64,000 nt of DNA from positions 75,350,866 to 75,414,865 of the forward strand of contig NC_060252.1 of the NCBI RefSeq assembly GCF_921293095.1. The letters run 5' to 3'. The position numbers and the translations under genes were made by a program. This document shows positions 56,201-64,000 of the stretch, in pieces; positions within the stretch are counted from its first letter, which is position 1, and each line of letters opens with the position of its first letter. The DNA comes from Ischnura elegans. Its lineage: Eukaryota; Arthropoda; Insecta; Odonata; Coenagrionidae. Below the pieces are notes generated by a model. That model worked only from the letters and a program-made list of their open reading frames with translations, had not been told where the DNA came from and made no database searches.

Positions 56201-59200
56201 AATTCTTTGCCTAATTTCAAGGCTGTTACTTCTGGATGCATGATCCTGCTTTTTACGTCTACATTAGTTCTTCCATCTCACGTGATCTTTCTCCCTAGAT
56301 ACGTGAAGTCATTCACTTGATCAAGTTTTTCTCTACCAATGTTTGTCTGCACTTCCATCACTTCATCTTTATGACATGCCATTACTTTTGTGTTTGATTT
56401 ATTTATTTTCATCTTGCATTCTTCTTTCATGGCAGTTTGCATTTTATTTAGCATGGTCTCGGGGTCTTCTTGACTTTCAGTAAGGACAGCAATGTCGTCA
56501 GCATATCTTAGCATGATTATTCTTTCACCGTATATTCTTATGCCTGTGTCTAATTTTTCCTTGGATTTGTCAAGAGCTCTTCTATATGAAGGTAAAAAAT
56601 AGTGGATAGTAGTGCACAGCCTTGACATAAGCCGTTTTCCAATTCGCAATTATGTATTCACCCTTCGTGCACTTTTCGATCCTCAACTTACGGATGTGAC
56701 GACAGCAAGGGTGGATCCAATTGGCGAGGGCGCAAGGGAACGAAGGGTAAGTGAGCAAGGGAACTCGGATTCTCCCTCGCTACCTTCCCCTCGTAGGAAG
56801 TGGACATGAAAATGGCGGCAATGGAAAAATCAGAAATCTTGAACTGAAGTTTTAAGTAATTTTTTGTTTATTATGTGAAGAGAGAGCATCCAATCGGTGC
56901 CAGAAAAGTCAAAATACTAAGCAGTCTAAATTAAAAACGTAAACAAACCGAGTAGCAGGGTGAAATTAATTCTTAAATCAACCACGAGATGTCCTAACCC
57001 GACCCTGCGCTTCACATTTCGTTACTGTCAACAGTTCGCATTATTTCCGTTTACACTTTATGGCGCCAGTAGAGCATTAGTAAGGGAGCAGGGTGCAAGG
57101 GAGAAAGGGAATGAGTGCACACTACGTGGAGTGGAAAACGGCCATAGACCTTTCTGAATCTCTACTTCCTCTTGCTCTCTCTCCTTCCAGAGATAACAGC
57201 CTTTTGGTTCCTGTAAAGGTTCCATATCAATTTTCAGTCCCTATTATATATTCCTGCATCTTTCAAGATCATAAATATTTTATCCCATTTTATGTCATCA
57301 AATGCTTTTTTATATCCACAAATGCTATGTATGTAATACCAATATCTTTCAGAATACTAGGATAAAATTTGCTCACTCTTGCTAATCTTGTTGGTGTCCA
57401 TTGGTTTTTCATATTATATTTTACTCTCAATTTGTTCCCCTTTAAGATGAAAGGAAGGAAGCTAAAGCAGATAAAAGACTGAATTATATCCTATCGACGT
57501 CTCATGATCGGATGGTGAAAATATCATACTTAATAGAAGAAAGTATGGAACCAAAAGTATTTGATATATGCCATCATGAGCATGCAACCATTATGATTAG
57601 GTATGAAATTTTATTGCCATAAGTTCTGTTATTATGAGCTTGTGTATGTCCAATACATGCTATGTATTTCCAAATATAAGTTAATATTGTAGCACTCAAA
57701 ATTTGAAAATATCTTACAGAACTCAGCAAAGTTACTTTGCTACTCTAGACGAGAGTGGAGGTATTGCTGTGTTTTTAGTTTCTGCTCCCCAGCTCGATGG
57801 TATAATGCCCATAATCAACTTCATTGTACTTTATCATCCCTGCAAGCCTCCAGTTGTGTCCCTGGACCTATGGGGTACCAAGGTAATATTTTTAGCAACA
57901 CCATGTATGATTAATAACTTATAAGCCTTGATCAGTACTCTCAAGTGCATATGCATATGGGCAATTCCATTTGTGACGGAATTACCTTTAGAGAAAATTA
58001 TGCAATAGGATATTTCGATTGATTTGTAAAATACAAAAAAATTGTAAAACTTTTAACTGTGCTTGATCAAAAAACATTTATGAAGGTGATTTTCATGTAC
58101 ATAAACAAAATTAATTATCGAAATACCTTCTAAACAAGCCCATAATTAAAATGTGACGGAATTACTGCGAGGTCAACCTCCTAAGTGGAATGATTTTAAA
58201 CATCTTCAAAGCTCTGTGAATCGATGTATAGTTTGAAAACTTTTAGCAAGGCTGTGAATAATATTTCAAACATTGATTTCTTGAAATTCAATCAATTAGC
58301 TGTTGATTTATAAAGATAAAATATTTCCAGCCTAAATTTTAATTAGTAAGAAAAAGTTGATATTTTCATGGAAATGCCCATATTTAACCTTTAGAAAACT
58401 CACAAGCTGTGGAATTCTCATCCTTCAGTGGTTTGGTATTCTATCATTCAACAATTTGTTCTATACTCATAAGGAAATGGCTAGCCATTTCTTAATTGAA
58501 CATAATGTAACCTGTTTGTGGGCCTTACATTGTATATTCCCCTAGGTATTATTTATTGAGTACATACTTTTTCCAAACAATATAATTATATGTAAGTAAT
58601 ATACAAAATGTATTCGTTCAATTGTATTAGGCTCAACTATGTGGAAATTAATACACGAAAATGAAAAGGAGACTTTGTTCATTTCCACAGATTTATTTTG
58701 GCGGTACAACATGTTTCGACCAACGAGGTCATTATCAAGTACAAAAATTTCGAATGTTAGCTAACATATATACTCTTGAAGGGGTTGAGGGAAACAGTGG
58801 AAGGAGTGGGTGTCAGGAGGGGGGGGGGGAAGGTGCTGGGTTGGAAACCCCAAGTGGGGGTTGTATTAAGAAAACACTCCTCCCCCCCCCCCCCTCCTGA
58901 CACCCACTCCTTCCACTGTTTCCCTCAACCCCTTCAAGAGTATATATGTTTGCTAACATTCGAAATTTTTGTACTTGATAATGACCTCGTTGGTCGAAAC
59001 ATGCCGTACCGCCAAAATAAATCTGTGGAAATGAACGAAGTCTCCTTTTCATTTTCATACAAAATGTAGTTTGTTTTTCCTGGCCAGCATCTTTGTATGT
59101 ATAGCAATTAGGTATTTACTTCTGGACACACGAGAAGTTCTCATCCTGGTAATATATTTGATAACTAATGACTTTGAGTTTTATTTACATACAATTTTAT

Positions 59201-62200
59201 ATTGCTTGCAGCTTGTGTATTGAAACCATTGATTAGACCTGTAAAAACGTGGTAAGAATTGGTGTGTATATATGTATTTCATTATTTATATTGACATGGC
59301 CACCACAGAGCATCATCCTCAAGTGCACAAATGTACTTACATTGTTTATACACTCTATACTGGTGGAGTAAGGTAATTGTTTTGAAGGAGGAGGGGTTCA
59401 TTACTTTCCATGGTGCCGCGGTGGTATGCAGTGCCTCTTGGAGATACTGTCCTAGGTCTGATAAGCATAAGCAAGTAGCTTTTAAATATTCATTAACTAT
59501 GTTTGAACATCAGTGTTAAGCTGGAGGAGTAAACTGTTACCTTGGGTAGCCACCATCATGGATCCTCCAGTAATTAGTTTTTAGTAGTTAGTAATTAATA
59601 AACCTCCAGCCTCTTTTTTAATTGCAAAATTTTTAACATAGACACCAAAAAAGATGGAGTATAATTTTGTGTTTGGACTCACATTATGAGGTCAAAATAT
59701 CTAAATGATAAAATTTGGTTTAAATGAAACAAGACATACAACCCTTTTGTGAAGCATATATAAAATAATCAAAATTGCTTTAAGTGCCTAAAATTAGAAA
59801 TAAAAAATGACACACTATTGATGGGACAGTCTGGACCTTCAATATGGTTAACTTCTACTGAGTGAACTGCATGGCCTTCGAAAAAGAATCGCAAAACATA
59901 GCATATTCACGATATGCTGAATTTCTGAACTGTAATTGCTCCAACTTTTGCTTTGAACAGACTTTTTGTTTTTCCAAATTGGTGAAATGTAGCCAGTGGT
60001 ATATACGGGTACAAAACAATACTGTTTGCTTCTCATTGTCTTCTTCTTTTATGAAAAACCAAGATACTGTACACCGAACAGTTAGATAATACTCATAATA
60101 ACTTGTTCACTTAAACTCCTGTGTTGAACTAGATGGGACGTGAAGGGGGCTGTTTCCCTTGGCATTATGATTCAGTAATTTTTTGGAACACATTAAAAGG
60201 CTTAAGATTTGACAACAGTACCTCTGCTACCCACAGCCTTTAACCTCCTGTATCACAAACTCCTAGCCTCCTTAAAGATTAATATCTTTTCAATGTATCC
60301 AGTTTTAATGTACTAGGGGAAGTGGGGGAGAGCTACCTCCCTTTTAATTTGCAACTTCTCTAAATGTGCATATTTTTGTGAGTGCACCTGAGTATTCAAT
60401 TGTGCGGTAAAACTAGTGGTGTCAATAAATCTTTAAACATGTGGCATTGCAGAGTTAATTCGTCAATTGCTGATGGCAAAGATTTCCACCAGGTGAGGCT
60501 CTAAACCATTATCTTATGTTGTATAGTTTAGCTGTAATATGGTTGGCATTATTTTAAAAGCCTGCCCAAACAGTTTTCAGAAACTTCGAAGTTTCTCTGT
60601 ATAGGCCTGGTAACACAATATGTATATTAACGCACAGTGGCAGATCTATGGTATCCAATTTACAATAGATAGATTGGTAATTTTTTCCGACCCCCACTAC
60701 TGCTGGAATATTTAACCCCACTTTGCCCCCCCCCCTTGTCCCTATCCTGGATCCGCCACTGTTACCGCATATGAGTTAATGTGTGAATGCACGAACGATT
60801 TTGGCGGATCAAAAGGGAATGCACCTAATCAAAACTGGTTCTTTTTTCTGTTCATGCATTCGTACAATTTTCATGGTGGTTTGTGCAGGTTTGTGCCTTA
60901 ATAGACTCTATTGGTTAGGGAAAATATTACTGCCAGTGAAAGGTATGTATCTGTAGGTGAGAGGTACCAAAAACACTTATTCTGAAGGTGGGGAACTGAA
61001 TACCATCTGTAAGTCGGAGACTTCTCTGACCAAGAGGTTTCAATGCATCTCTTTTTTTCATGGCAGATCATTGCTATGACGAAGAAAGGCACGATTATGG
61101 CAGCTGACTTTGCTGAGGGTGATGACACCATGGTAGAAGTCTGCTCTCTTGAAAATGATACTGTTCATGTAACAGTAGTAGAAGATTCCTCCACATATTT
61201 TAGTAAGGTCAACCATTATGAAGGTTTAGAGATTTTACAGTACTACAACTGGAGGAACAACATTTTCATGTGGATCTCAGGTATTTGTTTGTTTCGAAAT
61301 CATTACTATTGTCTTGAGTTTATTACATATTCACCATAATGGATGTATGATCATGGTCATGGCTACAGTGGGTGCTGTGGCACCTGGGCATGATTCTCTG
61401 ATGGGGGCAATAGCAGCCTATTATTGCGCCCCTCAGATATCAATTCAAAACAATCCAGTAAAAAATGAAAACTTTGATATTATAATTTTAATCTAAAAAA
61501 TACAAAAGAGCTGTGACTTAAAATTTCTTTGTAAAAGTTTTTAAGAGAGGTTGAATTTTAATTAGCAAAGTCCTCAACCCAAAAGATAGGGTGTGAATGG
61601 TCATTCGAGATTATTGCAAGTACACATTTTTTTTCAATCTGAATGCTCACCTGTCAAGTTAAATAATGAAAAATAATATTACTTGTCTAACAATAATAAT
61701 GATCCGTAGTGAAAGTATCAATGGGATTTCTTTTTCCTATAGTAATTTGACAATGAGAAACTTTTCCCATAGGAAACTATATGTTCCTACGGGAATACCA
61801 TACATTCATAACATTTTAGTGTTTTGTGTAAATCTGCTGTATGTGAAATTTTACTTTAAATTTTTTAATAAGATTTTTCTGAAAAAAAAAGAATGGTGCC
61901 TTTGCTATGAAGTAAAATACGTACATTACTTGTGGGAGCTGGCATATCAACCTGATGCACTTTTTGCCCAACATATAAGTATGATTATTAAACACAATGT
62001 TTTAAGTGGTATAACATCTCTGGGAAAACTTTTTTCTCGGCAGCTGCTTTGGAACCCTTTTGAAACATCAAGATCTATCATGGAAATGCTGTGGAACTCA
62101 TTTGTACAAAAAATTGGAAGTGTGTATGAAGAAATTTGTAACTCATTTGTAATTCCCCTTCGAACTCCTTTGTACAGTGTTCGTGTGAAACTGTTTTCTA

Positions 62201-63923
62201 CACATTTGGAACTCCTTTTGAAAGATTTAACAGGATTTCCAGGCGTCATCATTCGTATATTAACTGCCGTGTACGGAGAAGATTCATGTGTAACTGCTTT
62301 CCACACATTTGCAATTCCTTTGAATGACTCCATGCGATCTATAGACGTCATCATTTGTTTTGGAACTGGCTTCTCCGTGCCAACATACCATGGCCAAGTT
62401 CAGTCCGATTCATTTGCTCAAGAAAATGAAAATTCTCTATTATGTTTATGCAATAGGAATGAATAAGCAGTTTAATAAGTCAGTTAATGGAACTGGAATG
62501 CCAAAATGGTCTATCGATTAAGTTTTAAAAAATTATTATTTTATTTTCCTTGTTGCATAAATCATATTTTTGGAGCCATTTTGAATTGCGGCGAGGGTAT
62601 CATCACTGCGTGCCGAGAGTCTTGGTTGCGTAAAATGAGGTATTCAATAGCAATTTCATGGCAAACATCGTGAATAATGAAGTTTTTCGAGTACATAGAT
62701 TATTGTAAAAACATTAATTTCTATGCTTTCATAATATATTTCGTACATAAATGCTGAATTTTACAATGATTTTTATTGCAAAAAATTTTTGTCAATTCTT
62801 CCGCTCTTCAATAGTTTCAAAAAAGAGTATTTTACATCGATGTATGTACATAAAACATACAGGTCGATGCATTGTCTTCCCGATCCCCAAGCAACGGAAA
62901 TATCATCTCTTTTTCAATAGTTTTAATTTTTTTTGCCAAACATCTATCCCTCCTTCGAAAATCTGTTTCAATGTTGCTGTATTGCTACAAATTCAGGTAC
63001 CCGGAATTGCATTATGCATCGGATTTTTGGATATTTAACATGATGGTTTTCAAGAATAAATATCCCAAAACGAATGCATTTTACTTACAATTAGTAATGG
63101 ACACTGAATGATCCACAGAAGACTGGAGTTAAGCTCTCGATATGTATGTACTTTCTTGACCACCAAAGCCACTTACCCCCACTCAACCTATACTGCCAGA
63201 GTACTCACCACCCTCCAAGTCGGTACTTGAGGTAGGAAGGATCGTCACTTACAGATAAGTTCGGATATGTAGTGGGACATACCCAAGAACAGTGACTATA
63301 TATCATCTTGGAATGAAATTACTGCCGAACTTCAATCCATTATAGTCGCCTGGTATAGACTCCTTCAGCAAATCCAGCATAAATTCCTAGGCAACTCCAG
63401 AAGCCATCTTGAACTGCTACAAAGCAGTTTGCATGATGTACAAATGAGTTCCAAAGCGGGTGAACGACTGGCACAAATCAGTTCCAATGTTAATTCCAAA
63501 TGAGTTTGAAATTTTGTTCCACGGCACTTTCCATTAGAAATCCAAAGGAATTCAAAATTTGTTACAAATGAGTTAAAAAGGTGTACAAATGAATTGATGA
63601 CATGGTAGGATGCTATGATCATCGATGTCATGAACTTCTGTGTATTGTGTTTCAATTCCAGAGCAGTTCGAAAGCAAATAGGTACTAATCAGTGGCTACA
63701 AAGCGAATAGATGACGGCTCCAAATGGCTTACACAGCAGAAACTTTCCCCTGAGATATTATTGTTGAAAATAGTTTGCTATTTTAAATTTTCAGATGACC
63801 ATAAAATGCTATTATCACTCAATGGATCGGAATATTATGAGTACAATATAGAGAAGGTTCTCAAAACTTATCCAAGGGCAGCACTGATCTATGGAAACAT
63901 GTTTATCCTTGGAATGAATTCAG
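53104..63923 (+). CDS. F-box protein with WD-like repeats (5' part, runs off window)
   Basis: Seven visible exons. The N-terminal F-box NLPLEMIEHILKFVDGHTLI then KAVCKKWNDVAR lies near residues 4-37; F-box proteins bind SKP1 and bring substrates to SCF ubiquitin ligases. Later exons encode beta-rich segments typical of WD40 blades (NSIVIGLHSGEIKSWET; YILSTSHDRMVKI; SYFATLDESGGIAVFLVSAP; IIAMTKKGTIMAADF; MLLSLNGSEYYEYNIEKV). I cannot assign an orthologue. Introns hold MITEs and an RTE-like fragment. The exon 1 donor is unresolved and exon 4 has a frame conflict. The start may be ATG 53104 or 53107. Confidence 0.8.
53343..53577 (+). CDS. F-box gene exon 2
   Basis: 235 bp, acceptor GCCTTGCAG and donor GTTG/GTGAGA. 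Encodes NQPHWRNLCFKEIS, where W-RNLC resembles the end of F-box regions, then a Trp-rich helix region KNVDELNWKILYLTWLQWKV. Confidence 0.85.
53661..53786 (+). CDS. F-box gene exon 3
   Basis: 126 bp, acceptor GTCATTTCAG and donor TTTTAG/GTGAGA, phase 1 to 1. Encodes a WD-like blade ENSIVIGLHSGEIKSWETS and HRSRVTCLEVLCVL. Confidence 0.88.
53952..54242. mobile_element. MITE, ~290 bp (CATGGGCATACCC family)
   Basis: TIRs CATGGGCATACCCAG and CTGGGTATGCCCTTG. Flanks CACCCAC/CACCCAG suggest a ~7-bp target duplication. A second copy of the family, in opposite orientation, lies at 55641-55957; both share AAAATTTTCTTAAAATTTGG or its inverse. Confidence 0.75.
54243..55439. other. F-box gene intron 3, unannotated part
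   Basis: AT-rich, T-rich on the plus strand, with open frames at 54576-54923 and 55084-55350 that show no motif. Nothing further. Confidence 0.4.
55641..55957. mobile_element. MITE, 317 bp, second copy of CATGGGC family
   Basis: TIRs CATGGGCGTACCCAG and CTGAGTACGCCCATG with a perfect 7-bp duplication CCTCTTG (55634-55640 and 55958-55964). G-runs of 14 and 10 lie just inside the ends. It inserted into the RTE-like fragment. Confidence 0.88.
56631..57142. mobile_element. Possible MITE in the RTE-like fragment, 512 bp
   Basis: Short inverted ends GCCGTTTTCC and GGAAAACGGC bracket DNA that is foreign to the RT coding and that splits it between NLYRNQK and GLCQGCA. The inside has GCAAGGG(A/G)-type repeats near both ends. 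A target duplication is unclear. Confidence 0.55.
57447..57601 (+). CDS. F-box gene exon 4 (frame conflict)
   Basis: Acceptor CCCTTTAAG. Reads DERKEAKADKRLNYILSTSH then DRMVKISYLIEE, and in another frame MEPKVFDICHHEHATIMIR to the donor ATTAG/GTATGA. The AAAA run at 57540-57543 is one base too long to join them. A donor GTATGG at 57544 would keep frame with exon 5 but shorten the WD blade by about 18 residues. Confidence 0.65.
57720..57882 (+). CDS. F-box gene exon 5
   Basis: 163 bp, acceptor TATCTTACAG and donor CCAAG/GTAATA, phase 2 to 0. Encodes TQQSYFATLDESGGIAVFLV, then YHPCKPPVVSLDLWGTK, a WD-like blade. Confidence 0.88.
57883..58600. other. F-box gene intron 5, left part
   Basis: AT-rich. 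TGTGACGGAATTAC occurs twice (57973 and 58152), perhaps a short duplicated trace. No gene. Confidence 0.4.
58601..59068. repeat. Hairpin insertion with 12-bp direct repeats
   Basis: ATACAAAATGTA occurs at 58601-58612 and 59057-59068. Arms 58657-58829 and 58882-59056 are inverse copies, about 98 percent alike by eye, each with CATGTTTCGACCAACGAGG then TCATTATCAAG and a G/C run at the loop side. A 44-base unpaired tail lies next to the left repeat. The loop is ~52 bp. It carries no real gene; open frames in it mirror each other. Confidence 0.88.
59069..60634. other. F-box gene intron 5, middle part
   Basis: AT-rich with no element ends or coding motifs I can support. Confidence 0.4.
60635..60761. 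mobile_element. hAT-type MITE, 127 bp
   Basis: TIRs CAGTGGCAGATCTA and TGGATCCGCCACTG. Flanking 8-mers TTAACGCA (60627-60634) and TTACCGCA (60762-60769) match at 7 of 8. Termini and target size fit hAT. Confidence 0.82.
60762..61066. other. F-box gene intron 5, right end
   Basis: Nothing recognised apart from the polypyrimidine tract before exon 6. Confidence 0.5.
61067..61280 (+). CDS. F-box gene exon 6
   Basis: 214 bp, acceptor TCATGGCAG and donor TCTCAG/GTATTT, phase 0 to 1. Encodes IIAMTKKGTIMAADFAEGDD to NWRNNIFMWIS, WD-like. Confidence 0.87.
61281..61940. other. F-box gene intron 6, left part
   Basis: AT-rich, nothing recognised. Confidence 0.4.
61941..63720. repeat. Possible transposon with inverted subterminal repeats
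   Basis: 61941-62330 has repeated GGAACTC(A/C)TTTGTAC-like motifs (62095, 62140-62165, 62205, 62310). 63390-63720 has the inverse, GTACAAATGAGTTCCAAA-like, at least six times. The middle (62470-63300) is ordinary AT-rich DNA. The pattern suggests a non-autonomous element with subterminal repeats, ends not defined. The 266-codon frame at 61666-62466 has no known motif and is probably not a gene. Confidence 0.5.
63795..63923 (+). CDS. F-box gene exon 7
   Basis: 129 bp, acceptor AAATTTTCAG and donor ATTCAG/GTTTGT, phase 1 to 1. Encodes DDHKMLLSLNGSEYYEYNIE to LIYGNMFILGMNS, another WD-like blade. The gene continues past 64000. Confidence 0.85.
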
Positions 63924-64000
63924 GTTTGTACATATCTCAAATTGTTTTACGCCATGGAAATATGTTTGTAGCATTTATTCTCATTTGGCTTTGTGAAAGC

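Larger units (their letters stand above)
55440..57435 (-). pseudogene. RTE-like reverse-transcriptase fragment, minus strand
   Basis: Read 57435 downward: GYKKAFDDIKWDKIFMILKD (RT catalytic block) and LIWNLYRNQK, then after a MITE GLCQGCALLSTIFYLHIEEL, MLRYADDIAVLTESQEDPET, MKINKSNTKVMACHKDEVM and VNDFTYLGRKIT (56649-56278). Then decayed C-terminal parts to ~55440, interrupted by a second MITE. The YADD box and the order of blocks fit the RTE-like group. It is inactive, with several frame changes and two insertions. Confidence 0.8.

Noticed and set aside
58813-59058. Matching open frames on both strands of the 58.6-59.1 kb hairpin
   Set aside because: They are mirror images caused by the inverted repeat and have no protein signature.
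61666-62466. 266-codon open frame, with a 135-codon frame on the other strand
   Set aside because: Composition is low-complexity and repeat-like, no domain is visible, and it overlaps the repeated GGAACTC motif cluster; it lies inside an intron of the F-box gene.

Overview
The window looks like a stretch of an arthropod, probably insect, nuclear genome. It has spliced host genes with short AT-rich exons and GT-AG introns, and a very high load of transposons (Jockey-type and other non-LTR elements, P/THAP9-like, piggyBac, mariner, pogo/Tigger, hAT, a tRNA-Trp-primed Gypsy element and many MITEs). I cannot name the order or species from sequence alone.

Layout. 1-5213: a long, mostly preserved non-LTR retrotransposon of the Jockey/CR1 group, whose ORF2 (endonuclease + reverse transcriptase, 991 aa) is open throughout. 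5214-7010: a P-like transposase remnant followed by about six copies of a ~137-bp tandem repeat. 7.69-18.78 kb: a transposon graveyard in which the two halves of one piggyBac-type gene bracket a pogo-like gene, a second piggyBac copy, an intron-bearing and partly duplicated P/THAP9-like transposon, and fragments of mariner, another PHD-finger pogo element, a non-LTR element and a YLDD-type retroelement. 18783-19482: a 700-bp palindromic TTAA MITE. 19746-32041: a four-level nest, with a hAT element containing a pogo-like element (TA target, PHD-finger transposase), containing a Gypsy/CsRn1-type LTR element (289-bp LTRs, GACT target duplication), containing a 5'-inverted non-LTR copy.

Host genes. 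52225-37061 (minus) is a complete six-exon TMEM165/GDT1-type Golgi cation/proton exchanger gene, 297 codons, with both E-x-G-D-[KR]-[ST] motifs and a probable GC-AG first intron. 53104 to beyond 63923 (plus) is an F-box gene with WD-like segments, seven visible exons, running off the right edge. The two genes are divergent and share an ~880-bp intergenic region with four CCGGAA/TTCCGG sites and CCAAT boxes, which looks like a bidirectional promoter. Their introns and flanks hold Tigger- and hAT-type MITEs, a 4.4-kb non-autonomous hAT-type element with a perfect 8-bp target duplication, broken RTE-like elements, and two hairpin insertions flanked by 12-15-bp direct repeats.

I see no rRNA, convincing tRNA, CRISPR array or bacterial-type operon. 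The most unusual items are the fourfold nest, the two hairpin insertions with retrotransposition-like target duplications, the duplicated P-derived unit that preserves an apparent empty piggyBac site, and the pogo transposases with C-terminal PHD fingers.
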